A stretch of 64,000 nt of DNA from Petrosia ficiformis (taxonomy: Eukaryota; Porifera; Demospongiae; Haplosclerida; Petrosiidae): positions 3,784,501-3,848,500 of the forward strand of contig OX345647.1 in NCBI GenBank assembly GCA_947044365.1, written 5' to 3'. The notes below the pieces were generated by a model. The model made no database searches and was not told the origin of the DNA. It saw only the letters and a program-made list of their open reading frames with translations. Positions 48,811 through 63,291 of this stretch are shown one piece after another (the first letter of the stretch is position 1; every line of letters starts with the position of its first letter). A program made the translations under genes and the position numbers.

Positions 48811-51800
48811 TGTATGTATGTATGTATGTATGTATGCAGTAGCAGGAAGAGATGTTCAATTCTTTTCACGTTTTTAATTTTTAATTGCACTTTATTAATT
48901 AATTCAGCATCTAACACCCAGTAGTCTATGGCAATAATTATAATTATAATCAAGGGTGTAACTAGCAGTAGGCTTACCCTGAAGTTTTGAACTTATTCCT
49001 TTTCAAAATATTGTATATAATAATTGATAATTATGTTGGAAATATATATAATTCTCTTTTCAGTAAATACAGCCAAGGTCACTTCTATGGCATACCATAA
49101 TTATTAAACGAATAGGTAGGGGAATGGGTTGGTCAATTGTTATGAGTATTATTAATTGAGCACACCCTCCACGAATAATTAATTAACTAAAAGTTTTGGT
49201 ACACTTCATGCAGCATTTTCTTTAAACCTACCCTATTAATTCTTCCTGGGTATGCCCTTGATTATAATGATATAATGGCAGTTCAATATTATAATTTAAA
49301 AAAAATGTACCTTCTTCAAATGTGCGAACAATGAAAATTTTTGATTCCTTTGTATCAACTTCATCGAGTATGACAGGAACTTTGAGAATAGTTTCAGTAG
49401 GATTATCCATTGCTTGTATAGTTACTAGAAATTCAGGAGGTTTTGGTAGTTCTTTTCCAAACTTATCCACTGTTTCCTGATCAATCTTTAAAATTGAATT
49501 TAATAATAAAGCGTTTATACAGTGATTTACTTCATATAAACTTACACAGAAAGGGTTGGCATGTGCCACTACTCTCCATCCACATGAAGCAGTATCTTCA
49601 TCTATAGTCATTTTCATATAAGACTGAGTGAATGTAAACTTGATATACTGATCATCCTCTGCACTTGGCATTGTCTTATTTGCATACTATATAATAATAA
49701 AAAAGAATAAAGAAAAGCCTTTTAGACAGTCCATTGTTTATATACTAAACTGGCAATTTTAGCATACCAATGTACAATATATTAACTATAGTTAAAAGTA
49801 GTATAAGATACACTCAATTGTAACTAAGAGAATTATATTGTTATATATCATACTCTCATGGTTTCAGGATAGAAATCAAGATATAGGAGTAGTGAATATA
49901 TGATCAAATAACTTGCCTCTAGAAGTGCAGCTAATTTTTTAGTTGTTATAACTTTTGTCAACCACTCATTCCTTGGTTTCTTTCTAATATAGAAGGTTTG
50001 TATATAATAGCTCTTCTTAATAGCACCAACAGGCTTAGGGGATGAATCTGAGGTATTATGAAATGATAGTATTTCAATTTTGATTGTACAGAACTATGGA
50101 TACAATAAAGATTACCTACTGCCTCTAATTGCACTGTTATCTCCTCTATATGCTCCTCAGCAAGTTGTTCATCACTGTACTGATCATGATCAGTGTTTAC
50201 CGTTTCAAGTGGTGGCTGCTCTCCAGTTACATGTTCTTCATTCTCATAATTCACTTCCACCATTCCTAACACTAACTCATGTTCTTGTTCCTCAGTTACT
50301 TCTTCATTCTCATCGAGCTCATTGTCATGTTTCTCCTCTTCATGCACCATTCCATTCACTAGACCATCTTCTGATTGTTCAACTGTGGTTTCATTCTGCT
50401 GTTGGTCACCGTGACTTTCCTGTTTGTTATTTGCTGAAAAATTACTATCATATTAAATTATATTTGAAATGTAAGAAAATTTACCTTGGTCTTCTTCCTC
50501 AGATGACAGTGATGGATCACTATCAGTCTCCTCTTCATCATCAGAAGTACTTGTATAATCACATTTAGTAAGAATTGCTACATTGCAAAACTGAGATCGT
50601 GAAATTACACCATAGTCATTGTTAGGTGTGAATTCTCCTCCATCAATGAAGTTAAAGCAGTATTGTTGTTCATAGGAACTTGGGTATGCAATGGCAAAAG
50701 AAAGAAATTGTATTTGCCCTTCATTTTCTATATCTACACAGTGTTGAAGCTCAATGGTTAGATTTTTTAGAACAGCTTTAGAGACTGTGATAGCATATAC
50801 AGCACTGACTAATTCAGTTCCCTCAGGTAGAATGAAGTTCCCTCAGGTAGAATGAAGTTCCCTCCAGCAAGAGCACTCACTCTCACTTCACATGTTTCAA
50901 GAAGAGAAAGAGTGCTTTGAGAAACACGAAGACAAAAACCACATTCCTTCCATTGAAAGAACTGATGTTTGTCTCCTTCTATGAGAAACAGCTTCTGTCC
51001 AGCAATTAAGGCTCCATGTAGTAGATCTGAACAAATGAATTAATAATAGAATCAAAAACAATCAGTCATATTAAACACATCACCTGTCATTGGAGTTAAT
51101 TCATTGAATTGTACACCAATATCACAACATGTAACTTCCAGATCTTCTGATAGAACTGATAAATCTTCCAAGTCCTCTGTTATAAAAAAATTAGTGACTG
51201 AAGTGGTAATGTACACATAATTATTAAACATGTTTGGGAAAAAAGATTACTAACAAGATATCAAACTGAAATAATAATTTAGTTCATAATTACTCAAAAG
51301 AAATAATTCTGCAAGAGCTCACCTTCAGTGCTACTTTCAATTACAGAAGAACTATTAGTCTGCATGTCTTTTGATTGTTGCACAGAGAAATCATCATCTA
51401 TAGTACTAGTCTCAACACCTAAAATACAAACATAATGATTTTTGTGTATATGCCATTAATCATATATGCAGAAGTCTATGGACATGAATATCGATATTAA
51501 TTTAGCAATAAAACTACTTCTTGTGATACTTTGTACATAGATAAACAAAATTAATATGTACAGTGAAAAAACTAACCTTCAGATGAACTGTGTTGCGAGT
51601 CATTCTTAATAATTGCAACTTGGTTGCAAATATCATCCTCCATTTCCCCTTTTATGTCTGTGCTGTGAGATCCTTCATTGTCCATCTCCTTAACATTGCC
51701 TTTGTTTTCAAATCTTGTCGCTTTGGAACAAAAAGCAACCAGTAAATAAAAATATTATGCATGTGTAAACCACGAATATTCAAATAGAAAATAATGTATG

Positions 51801-54800
51801 ACTTTGTTAACATTAACATATTGCAAAGATCATTTTAATAACAGGTTTTCATCACATGAAATAGGAAACTTTGGTCAGTGTTTTATGAACATACCTTTTA
51901 TCTTGTTTTGCTGTTTTAGCATGTCTATTTCATATGCCATTTTAAGTATTACTTCTTTTTGAGCAAGTTTTACTATACATGAACAATTATGAGTATGAAC
52001 AAGTATAGTTGTGTTTTATATTAATATCTTAATTATGTATGTGGAGTGATAATTATTGACAATAAATATATATTATTTACCTTCCAGATCACTGTATTCA
52101 TATTCCTTGGCAAGCAAAAATGATTTTTCTTCATCCAGCAATAGTTTATTTTGTATATCTGGTTCTGATATGGAATCAATCATAATTCAACTTTCATGAT
52201 ACAAACATAATTATCTTAATAGTAATAAAACATTATTACCTTGACCAGTTTTGTTAGATTCTGAACCATGCTCTTTTGTTGACAATGGAACTCCTCTATC
52301 TTCAGCCTTGGACTCTGATATTGCTATAGTACATAATTATTTACATTTATCTTTTGCATATATGCTTAATATTAACATGTATCTACATACAACTATAGAT
52401 AATTATTTACATATGATTATAACAGACTGTGGTATTATAAATAATACAGTTACACTAGAACTCTATATACTGTTAAAGTACTTGTGGAGTTTTGTAAGAT
52501 AACTAAAGACTATAATTATGCAAGTATAAATATAATTAATGTTAATCACCTGGATTTTTGTCAAGCAGAATATGAGACTTGTCTGATGGAACTTGTACAT
52601 CTTCTATGCTTTGGATAAACACCGAGACACCAGGAATATCAGTAGTGAGCTTTGTCAATAAGCTTTTAGCATTGTATCTCTGCAGATATGAAATATTATC
52701 TATCATGACATCAGAAAGATTAACTCGTGGAGCAATACCATCTTCATCTTCAACTTTCTCTGTATACTCTGGATTATATGTGGAGAACAATTCAGTTTTA
52801 GAAATGTTGATAATATTTTGGTATACATCATTAGTGTCTGGAGAAGTTATAACTCCAAGTCGTGTTAGAACTGTCTTATATTTATCATCATCTAAATCTT
52901 GTATATTAGATGGAAGTTTCACAACTGGTTTAATTGTCCATACTAGAGATGCACAATCAAATACTACTGCTTCGTTTAGTTTAGTAAGGCCAATATCAAG
53001 ATGTAGAAATCTATGTGGAGGTTGACAGGGAACCTTAATCCAACTGAAAGCATGTAAACTGGCAACCTGTACAAAACAAATATCTCCTATTTCAGATAAA
53101 TAGTATGCATTATCTGATGAGTTATACCACTCTTTTCCCTTTTCTGAGAATAGGTACTGGATTAAAACATCAGAAGCTTTACCAAGATCTTTATGATTAC
53201 CTTGAGAAACTTTTTTACAAAACTTGATATATTCATCAAATGTAACCGTAACTCGAAGTCCAAGATAACGAAAAAAATCCATCCTTAATTCCTCTCTATA
53301 CTCTTCACTTAGGAAAAGAAACTCATCAGGAAATATAGTAAAGATGGGAATAGTGTGATCACTAAACTCTTTAACAGGTAAAAGCTGAAGTGGGTTTAAT
53401 GGAGACTGTAAACATGCCAATTCTTTAAGGTTTGCTATAAATGTACGTGCATGATGTCCTCTTTCATTGTGGAGTTGGACATCGTGTTTAACTTCCTGAT
53501 ACAGATGCTCTCTTATGTAGAGTAAGTGTTGCTTTCTTTCATCATGTGTGAGGGTATTGAATTGTGGAAAAATGAGTTGCCTGTAGATATCCTTTTGATC
53601 CAATTGTGACCCCAATAATGAAAAATCATGGCCGCATAATTTTCTCCATGAACCATTGTATTCTAAGAATACAACTGTGTCACTAGGAGCCCATTTGTCA
53701 TAGCCTGCATTGCAGAAACCCAATGGCCACAAGTAAACCTTCTTCTCTCCTAGATTTGTCAATTCTCCCAGGATTGACTTGAATAAAGGTAATGCTTTGA
53801 TCTTGTCCTCTATTTGAGGATTGTGTCTGTAGCTTGTTCTACTCAGATAGTCTAGTAGAGTATCAACATCATCATTGTTACTTGTGCTTAGATTATTACG
53901 TATTTTCTGTTGATAATGCATGTGAAACAGGACAAGCAAAATACAATCATAGTCTGTCATTTTTGGACAGTATTTTGTGATGGTTTGGTTAGTTGTTGTT
54001 GATACATTATCAAGCACTGGTATACCAAGATGATGTAGAACATCAAATGCATTCAGGAGCTCAGAATCCAGAATATGGTATATATCTTCTACTGTTGGAT
54101 CATCAGGTTTCACAACAGGAAGAATTTTAGAACTTGTGCTGTACAAGTGTTTGTTGGTGGCTGGAAGAAATGCCCAGGAACTCACAATGGATTTTTGATG
54201 ATTTGTAAATAATGTGTCTTCTTCTGATGAGATGCATTCCCAAATATGTTTCAGGGTTTCCATATTTAACAACTCATCAGAGTTATCAACAACTGTATGC
54301 TTTAACTCTGATGGAAAGTTATCGGTAATCAGACTATTGATGATATGGAAGCTCACATCTTGTGACTCAAGGAAGTAGGAGGAACATAATCTTGTGGATA
54401 GCAAAGAAGGATGTAAGAATGCAGACAGACTTTTGCTAAAAAGATGCGTGAAAGAGCTGCACATTATTTTGTTGTGTTCATCAAAATTTCTCAAGTGGTT
54501 ATCAGCTGTGAGTAACAGTGGATATCCAAATGGAGGATTAGGGAATTGTTTTTGATAAGATAATACTGCTGTAGTATTAAACGTATACCTAAGGAAGTCA
54601 GCAAACTTCTCTTTAGTTTTAAAAGGCGTCTTTTCAATATGACATGGGCACCCATGCAGTAATATGTGAGAATGATAATGACAGTAGTATTCATAAACTG
54701 AAGCTGGGTTTGCAATGGGTGGTTTATACTCTTGTAAGTGTTTGTAAAGCCTATGTGGAGCACATGTTAATACCATTTGTATTCTACGTAAGATTGAAAT

Positions 54801-57800
54801 TATATGTTTTTCTCGTGGCTGAAAATAAGCCTGACAAAATGGTGTCTGTTCATCATGTAGAACATTCCACTGTACTTTAACTTCATCTTTCTTTCCCTTT
54901 CTCATAAAGATCTCTGAGGCCAGAACACGAGGATTGGCCAACCACAGTTTCTTAAACACAGATTGTGCCAAGAGCACACAGTTTGGCTTTAATGGATTGG
55001 CTTTATGAGAAGTCAATTGCACATCATCTTTTGACTCTTTCCAGTAAGGAAACAGCTCATAATATTGATTAATATTATCGTAAAACCGGTTTCTATCTTC
55101 ATATGGTTCATCACTGATGTAATGATCACAAGCTTCAATAAGAAAATGAACGTACGATGAAGAAATAGCTTCCATAAGTTTATCATTCCATTCCTTCTTT
55201 TCATCTTGTCCTTCAGTATCTCCTGACCAAAGTGAATGACGATTACTACTCAATACAAACTGACCATTAATGTGAACTGGAAGGCCAGATAGTCCTGGTA
55301 ATGGTAGAAAACAAAAGATCTTTCCTAATGGAATGTCACTTATATCTAATGAAGCTGCTATACCATGTTTTGGGAGGACTTGACTAATATATCCCCATTT
55401 CTGAGAAGGATTTTGAATGTCTCCTACTCCTTGTTGAATGAGCCACTTCTCTTTGTGTGTAATATACTCTTGATGAAGACTATACATCTTTGGTAGTGGA
55501 CTAACATACAAGTTTAGTAAAGATTTGTCCTCTTTAGATTCAATACTCAATGGGTATGTGACTACATGAGGTATTTTGGTCCTTATGAATTCTCGTAAAT
55601 TCTTGAACAATTCATCATGACTCTGCTTTGCTTCAGCACTAAGATGAGCTTCATAACTTACTTTCAGCTGAAATTCATTGGACTGGTCATCAATTACATA
55701 GTAATGGAACACTGTTACGTGATTGAGAAAAAGAAGGGCTTCCTTGATCATTGGTACCCACACGTTTAGCATATGCTCCAAGTTTTCAGCTGTTAGAGGT
55801 TTTGTCATTAATTTGTTTTCAATAATCTCAGACTTTAGTATCTGCTGTAGGGTATATCTTAGTGGAAAACGAAACAGAGAACCAGTCTGGAGACCTGATG
55901 GTTGGTTAGGAAGCGGTTTATCTTGTAAATATGCATTACGTAAATCAGACATAGCAACCCAGAAATCTTCTTTTAGATTATTATAACATCTTCCAGGATT
56001 ACTAATATTGGCTCCTGGTATGTAGTAACAGTGTGGATCAAACACACACAAGGTATTCCCTCCTGTAATGAAACTAGGACAGTCAGTGATATGATAGACA
56101 ACATTGAACCCGATACCAAACTGTCCTATTGACTCTAGATCATCTCGTTTTGATCCAAGACCCAGTTTCTGGATTCCTTCTATATCTTTCTCTGTGAAGT
56201 TTGCATCATTCCAAACCAATAAAGCTGGTCCTTGAAGCTCCTCCCACTCTTGAGAAGGTATTCGTTGTTTCCCATGTGTCCTCTTATCAAGAATAACACA
56301 CATCTTAGTGGCTTTAGCATCATCAGCATTCAGTAATAACTCTTTGATTAGTGTAACATCAAGAGGGTAATCTCTAAGAATATTCTTGATCCTCTGTGTC
56401 AATTCTTCTCGTTGACCAAATGGTATGCCACCAAACTCTTGATTTCCTGTGGCATATTTCTTCAAGAATTCACTTCGTATTTGCTTCACTCCCAAACACA
56501 GAGCTATGTCTTTGTTAAGAGTTGAATGAACTAGTAAACACTCCTTATCAACTGGTAACCATGGTGAATCATTGTGTGACAGTTCAGTGGCTGGATACAG
56601 AGTATAACTGTTATCTGGTAAAACAATATCAAATTCGTTCAGATCCTTCATATTTTCAGCTTTATTGTAGTTCAGTTCGTGCATAATTGCATCTAATATC
56701 TTGTGACAGCTATCGGGAAGAGAGTTCTTCGCAAATTGTTGATACATTTTATCCAAAACACCAATTAATGTCTTAACATCAAATCTGTGTTCAATGCATA
56801 AAACCTTAGTTAGCGACTTTCTCTCTGATAACATAGGAGGTAGTTGGAACAAATATGGTCCATTTTCTCTCCAATCTCTAGCTACGTTTTCTGGACTAGT
56901 AAAGCAGTTTCCTGTCCAAATGAATGGTTTATTTCGAAAAGTAATTAATGTTTTCTCAGCTTCAGTAGGTTCCTGTGGTTTCTCTACTTCCTTTGAAGTC
57001 GCAAGATAAGAATATGTTGGCCTTTCCAATTCCAATTTCCTGTCCAAAGCTTCGTATGATATACGACATGTGTACTCGACTATATTACACTTGTCAGAGA
57101 CTTCAATCGTACTACATTCAAATGTATCAATGAGGCATTTTAAATGTAGTAGGATGTTATTAAGATTCGGTGTGGTTTGAAATCCAAGGTGAGCATGCAG
57201 TGACCTTGATATATAACCGCAACCTCCTTTATCAGGTAGTTCTGTATTTACCAGAACTTTCTGACTCCCCAACATAAAACAGTTGTTTTTCAAATTCATC
57301 TGGTCTGAATAGAACATTTGTGACGGGCATGAAAATTGCAAGCCTTCACCTTTCCAAGATAGAAAGTAATCATCTGGTTTAGGAAGAACAGGAATGAAAG
57401 GAATTTGCTTGAGTTCTTGTAGTTGAGGAATATTTAGAATTGGACTTTCTGTATGGTGAATGGTAGAGTAAAATGAATAAGATGGTTTCTGTCTGAGTGT
57501 AGGCTTGATAGATTCCTGTTCTCTCTTAATATTTTCTTCAATGCATGAGATGATTAGTTTCACTCTTTTCAGAGCTTTCGTATTGTTTTTGCCATAGACT
57601 GACTGGACGTTCATTGCACATTTCACAACTACATCCCAGGGAAGATTTGAGGTCAGTAAACCTATATCCAACATGGTTTGATGTACTGACTTTTGTTTAC
57701 AAAATTCATTAATGGGAAACATTTCACTGTCTGGATCAAAGAGTTCATGAATGTCAGCTGAAGGCTCAACCAACTGAGAAGCAAGTTTCAGTTTCTGACC

Positions 57801-60800
57801 ATTTGGTGTACAAGGAATGCTAGGATTATTCTGAAGAATGTTCATTAACTCAGACTCATCGAAAGTAGTAAGCTCATTAGCAACAGTTAAGAACATACTA
57901 AAGAGAACATCATTACGAATGTTACATTCTTTGTCGAAGGAAGAAATATTTTGAAAGAATTCTTGTGAGAACTCAAGTTGGTCTATCATGCGAAGAGCTC
58001 CTCTCAATACCTGTTGAAGTTGTGTGAGATAAGAAGTTGGAAGATATACTACAGGTATTTGAAGGATATCTACAGCTTTAGTGACACATTGTGGAATACT
58101 ACTTGACCCTATTTGTAGTAGTATATTTGGAGACAAGAACCTACTTTGGCCTAATGTTAACCACTGATTGGTAGCACTAGAATGAAAGAGATTTTCATTG
58201 GATACGAGCTGATAAAATTGATTTATCAGACTTTCCCATGGCTGCTTGATAGATAATTGCTCGGTAAGAGGTAGTAAAGCAAAGAAATCATACTCAACAA
58301 GCTTGTTTGAGTTGTGTAAATCTTTCAGTAGTTTTAGTAGTTTACAGTAGGCTTTTGGAATGACTACCTCCATTAACTTGAGATTCCACCATTCTCGTGA
58401 GTCTGATGGACTACTGGATGAGGTACTGGTCCATATACCACTTCTATTACTCATAACAGCAAAGTTAGCACTTACATGTACTGGAAGACCTGTACTAGGA
58501 ACTGATAATGGAAGAAAACAGAACACTGAACCTTCATTTAGTGGTTGACATCTGAATTGACCTGACTCTTCAGTAAGTTGACATGCTACAGTAGCTAAAC
58601 TCTGCTGATTCTGATGCTGATATATGTCATGTAATTGTTCTGTGTGAGATGAGACAAGCCAAGTTTCTTTTCTTATAGTATCTGAAAAAAATGAATGTGT
58701 TTCCACTTTCCTTGTATTATCCCTGTTGTCTCTTCTCTCTATGATGAGTTGTAAGGATGCTGCACTATCGTTATTCCTTATCGACTGGAATGTTATTTTC
58801 TTTACATGATTCAAAAAAAGCAACAGCCTTGATCCATTTTTAGCCAAATCTTCTTGTAGTTCATTTACTATTGACTCGCCATATATAGTTGAACTGATTT
58901 GACTAGCATTTTTTCTGAATGGGAATCGAAACATTGTACCACTGTATGATTTAGATGTATCAAAACCAAACAAGCCTTGATATGGTACTAACTGTTGTGA
59001 CTTCAAAATGAATTTGGACATGTACTTCATTCGTTTACCTGGTTGGTTTTCATTCTTTACTACTCCTCTCAAATGTTTGAGTGTTGGATCAAAGATGTAA
59101 AGCCATTCACCACTCACAAAGGAAGGAATATCTGTCATGTGGTATACTGAACAGAAGCCAACTCCAAACTTACCGATTTTTAATGGTTTGTCTTTCTTTG
59201 TTGCTCCAGCAAGTTTTGTTATGTTAAAAAGGTCTTCTTCAGAGAATGTACTGTTATTGTGAACTACTAGAGCTGGACCATGACTATCTGCCATTCCATT
59301 GAACAATAATCTATCAGTTGTATGAGAACGAGCATCGTAAAGAATGTTTACCTCTGTAGCCTCTGCATCATCAGCATTCTGGATCATCTCTTTGATAATT
59401 GTGACTCCATCTTTGTATTCCTTGAGGATATTGCTGAGTCTAGTAGTCAGTGGTTCGTGTTGACCAGCATCTTCAAACACCTCTTCAGTGATGTCTAACT
59501 GATCACTCAAAGGTGTCAATCCAAGTTGTGGAGCTAGGTGAGCAACACTTGAATGGACCAATTTGTACTCCTCATTTGATGACTTGGCAATCTGAAGCAA
59601 CATATCATTATCTGTATAGGCAACTTCGTCTCTAGGTAGAAGTTGAGGGTAAGTTTCATCACTTTCTATAGGTACCAAGATCTCGTGTTTATTAATTAGA
59701 TCAGGATTCTGAACTGCCCATTCTAAGATATTCTTGATTGTAGATCTGGCATCATGATCACTGACATGATACTGTTCTTCTCGTATTGTTTGAAGTACAG
59801 ATAAGATTTGTACTGGGGTAATGTGTTTCACTACGCCAAATGTATTGAGAAGTGATTCAAACTCGCGCATTCTTGACGGGAGAACAAACATAAATGGCTC
59901 AATGTTCATTCTGAAAGAGGGATTTGCTTGGAGCGCACATATTTGTGGACTAAAAAATGTTGAATTGCTTTCAACCCAAACCCAATTTTTAATGGAATCT
60001 AAATTAATTACATGCATATCACATGAGCAAAGATATCGATATGTTTGAAAGGCTATTTGTTCCAGAATATGAGACTCAATTTCTGTTTCGTTATCAATCA
60101 CATTTTCAAAGTGTTTAACTACAGCATTTGCTAACTCACGTTTTGAAGTAGATAAGCTCTCACACATTTGAGAAGGAAAGTTCTCTACAAATATAGCTTG
60201 AGATCCAACTATCCTGTACAATTCTGTTGAATCAAGTGTTCCTGAATGAACTACTACATTTTCTGTATTGGAGGAGGCAAAACATTTTGGATACAGCATG
60301 GAGGCTTTCCATGTCAAACATTGTGGGTAATCTGAAGGTGGATCACTAGCTACTGGAAGGAAGTTGTAACTTCTTGCTCGTTCTATCATGGCATCTTTTA
60401 ATGTTCTGTTTTCATTGCCCCAGTAACCCACTTGTACCTTAACACTATGGTTTGTAAGATTTGGATATGTGTTAAGAACTTTAATCAAAGCCACCATTCT
60501 TGAATAGCTTACCGGACTACATTTAACAGGGACTATACTAGAATTAGGATAGGGCTGTATAGTACAAATAATATCATATATGTCTGTAGCTGTCACTGAG
60601 GTTCTCAGGCCGCATTCACGAAGATGAAAGATGTATGATTGATATTCATCTTTTGGAAATACAGGCTCATCCAGGTAGAGCTGTGAGAGGAGTTGATCTT
60701 GAGGATCAAATAAGGTTGAAGGGGATTTCCTCTCTCCTGAGTCAACAGTTACAAACGGGAGTGTTGAAATAGCCTTGGTGAAGGAAGTTCGAGATTGAGG

Positions 60801-63145
60801 GAACTTCTGTAAGAAAAGATACAGGCTATCCAGTACACTTTTCATGAAATCTGTCAAGTTCCCAACAGGAAACTGGTTGCAATTAATTTTTGGAAATACC
60901 ACATTCTCTAGAAATTCTATTCCATCCATAATGTTTACATGGCCACCTAAATTCTGCAGAATTTTACTATTGTTGTTCTTATCAATAACCAAAGGCTGGC
61001 TAGGAAGCAAATCTGTTCTAAATTCAAAATAGTCCCCTTGAACAACTGCCTTGTTACCCATACCCTGTGATTTTAACGTATTGATGGAATAACGCACGCC
61101 ATGATACTGTAAAACAGAGAAAATAGACATTGCACAGATCCTGTTGATCCTACCTGCATTGGCGAAACTGGTATGTGTAGCTGCTAGGAAATCCTGGAGT
61201 GCACATGCTTCATTATCTGTCAGTTCTGTATTACTAAGGCTATACAGAGGAATGGCATCTATTACCTCACCTGCTTCAAACTGGTAAATGTATGTAGTAA
61301 TTAGTCGATGACTTAAATATGAGAAATCATTTACACTAGTTAGTGTGATGCCAAACTTCTCAAGAGTTGTTCTTAAAGTTGACATGATGGAATAATGGGC
61401 ATATTGTGTCACATATATTAATCCTGCTTGCTTGTTTAGTGTGTGAATACTAATTGAACCATTTGAATGTTTAACAGGTACTATATATTTACTTTGAAAT
61501 ATACCCAAATCATAATTCTGAACCCATTTCCAAAATTTCTCAAGCTGTTGTTGTGACCATGACTGTGAGTTTGATTGAGGAAGAAGCTGAGCTACTTCAT
61601 CAACACCTAAGATTGTAAGCTGTGTTACACTACTGTTAGCTACATTTGTTAACTGTGTATGAACAAGTGGATAGCTTGATAATAAATCAACCATCATGTG
61701 TTGAACACCTGGTAGGAGGTCATATCGAATGGAAGTATTACAAATGTATATATGGGAAGATGCAAGGTACATGCTCATTTTCTGAAAGGTAGCAAAACTA
61801 TAATTTACAAGAGGTATCAGCTCAAGGCCAATCATGTCAGAATAATTATTATCTGACAAGCAATACTGAAGAATATCCAGCTTCTCTTCATACGACATAG
61901 ATGTGTAAGCATAAGGATTCTGCCTGAGATAATTCCTCAAATGAGAAGGTCCAATAATTGAAACACTTCTCTTGTAGTAATGCTCTATTGTGTTCCACTG
62001 ATCTGTTGAAAGCTCAACTACTTTTGCTCTACAAAGTAAAAGAACCTTTTTCACAGCTGGAGAGAGTGATCCAGCTTTGGGAACAAACATTGCCTCTGTT
62101 AATGAAATCCATTGACCGTTATTAGCTTCTGTATAAACTATGCTATTGTAAAGCAGTATCGTTTCAAATAGGGTCTTCAAAATACCTTCCCATGGTGTAT
62201 TTTGTACTAATTGCAAGGAAGGCCAACAATTGTATACTATCCTATGTGGAAGAGAAGGCACTCTTACCAGTGCTTGAATTAGCTGAGCATAGCAATGTGG
62301 CACACAGTATTCAACAAGCAGCTTATTCCATGTGCCTTCTTGATCATCTTGTCTTTCTTGGGCTTCCCATTTAAGAGATCGTCTGTTGCTACTAACAGCA
62401 AATGTTCCATTGACATGAATGCCAAATGGTGTCTTGTCCTCTGTTGGAAGAGGAAGAAAGCAAAAGATTCGACCTTTGGAATGAGCATCAGTATCACTGA
62501 CCTCAAATGCCGTACCTACCCAGGGAAGGACATGTTGTTTTTCAGCTAATGCTAATACCTTGGGATTATCACTACCTATTCTATGCACTACTAGCCATTC
62601 ATATTCACTCTTTCTGCTCCCATCAATCATTTCAATATGAAAATGAGCTGTCTCTTGAATTACTTGCCTGACAGCATATGGAGATTCCCCTGTGAAGGTC
62701 GATTCTACACGTCTAACTAACAACTGTTGTTCACTCTGACGCTTTGTAGAATCACGCGAACTAATATATACTTTGAAAACTTGCTCAAAGTTTCCCAACT
62801 GTGAAATCTCAACTACTTCTATTGAACAAACGGATCGCAGAAATAAGAGTAGGTATTTTGCTTCTGCTTTCAAAGCCTCTAGTAGCTTTCTTAGTTTTTC
62901 AACCGTGTAAACTTCATTAGAAAGTTTGGAGGCTCTATTGCGAAGTGGAAATCGAAACAATGTCTTACCATCGAATGATGGAGAATGCATGGAGAAATCA
63001 CCTACTCCATTAAAGGGGCGTACTAAATCTGGACAGGTATACCGCACATCTTTCAAGTAATACCCTTTACCAGACTCACCCTTCCAAATGTGTTCTTGTG
63101 GTTCTAGAAATCCACAGTAGTCTTCACTAATAATAACAGGAAGAT
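47673..63145 (-). CDS. Gene B: sacsin-type GHKL ATPase paralogue; 5' end outside window, 3' part disrupted
   Basis: Close relative of gene A. The large exon 52550-63145 is fully open (over 3,500 codons) and carries the end of repeat 1 and all of repeats 2 and 3 (MIQNADDAE; LLLNADDAK; QFGIGFNVVYHITD). Exons 1 and 2, with the first GHKL core, are not in 63146-64000. Downstream exons match A one for one: 52240-52323, 52081-52164, 51895-51972, 51577-51720, 51323-51418, 51084-51176, 50485-51026 (ZU5), 50116-50433, one ending at 49917, 49546-49686, 49311-49485, 48601-48648 and 47673-48046 (CARD-like). The ZU5 exon is 542 nt instead of a multiple of three because of a 20-bp duplication, which brings a stop a few codons later. 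The acceptor used in A at 10653-10654 reads TG here (about 50030). So the C-terminal signalling part is probably not translated in frame, unless these are assembly errors. Confidence 0.8.
48268..48302. repeat. Hairpin repeat
   Basis: 17-nt arms (ataaatcccgattcata and its near-perfect complement) around a single-base loop, with one mismatch. It lies in an intron of gene B. Confidence 0.8.
48480..48571. repeat. Nested hairpin repeat
   Basis: Outer arms ggtttatacacctattt / aaataggtgtataacc and inner arms gctatttag / ctaaatagc flank a ttcgggcttcgtctttggga core. It lies in the same intron of gene B, about 180 bp from the previous hairpin. Confidence 0.75.
48781..48836. repeat. (TATG)n microsatellite
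   Basis: About 14 tetranucleotide units, in an intron of gene B. Confidence 0.98.
50821..50860. repeat. 20-bp tandem duplication in the ZU5 exon of gene B
   Basis: The unit cctcaggtagaatgaagttc occurs twice back to back (50821-50840 and 50841-50860); gene A has it once. Twenty is not a multiple of three, so the frame shifts inside the ILPEGT strand of ZU5 and meets a TAG within about ten codons. Confidence 0.95.
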
Positions 63146-63167
63146 CTAGAAATGTGAAATAATAATG

Positions 63168-63171
<4 letters not shown>

Positions 63172-63230
<59 letters not shown>

Positions 63231-63290
63231 ATATATATATATATATATATATATCTATATATACGTATATATATATATATATATATATAT
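63172..63290. repeat. Long (AT)n microsatellite
   Basis: About 120 bp of nearly pure AT with a few TC and CG interruptions, between the gene B intron edge and the TIR element. Confidence 0.95.
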
Positions 63291-63291
63291 A

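Noticed and set aside
48632..48953. Cys/Val/Met/Tyr- and His/Thr-rich frames over 48632-48953 on both strands
   Set aside because: They are translations of the (TATG)n microsatellite.
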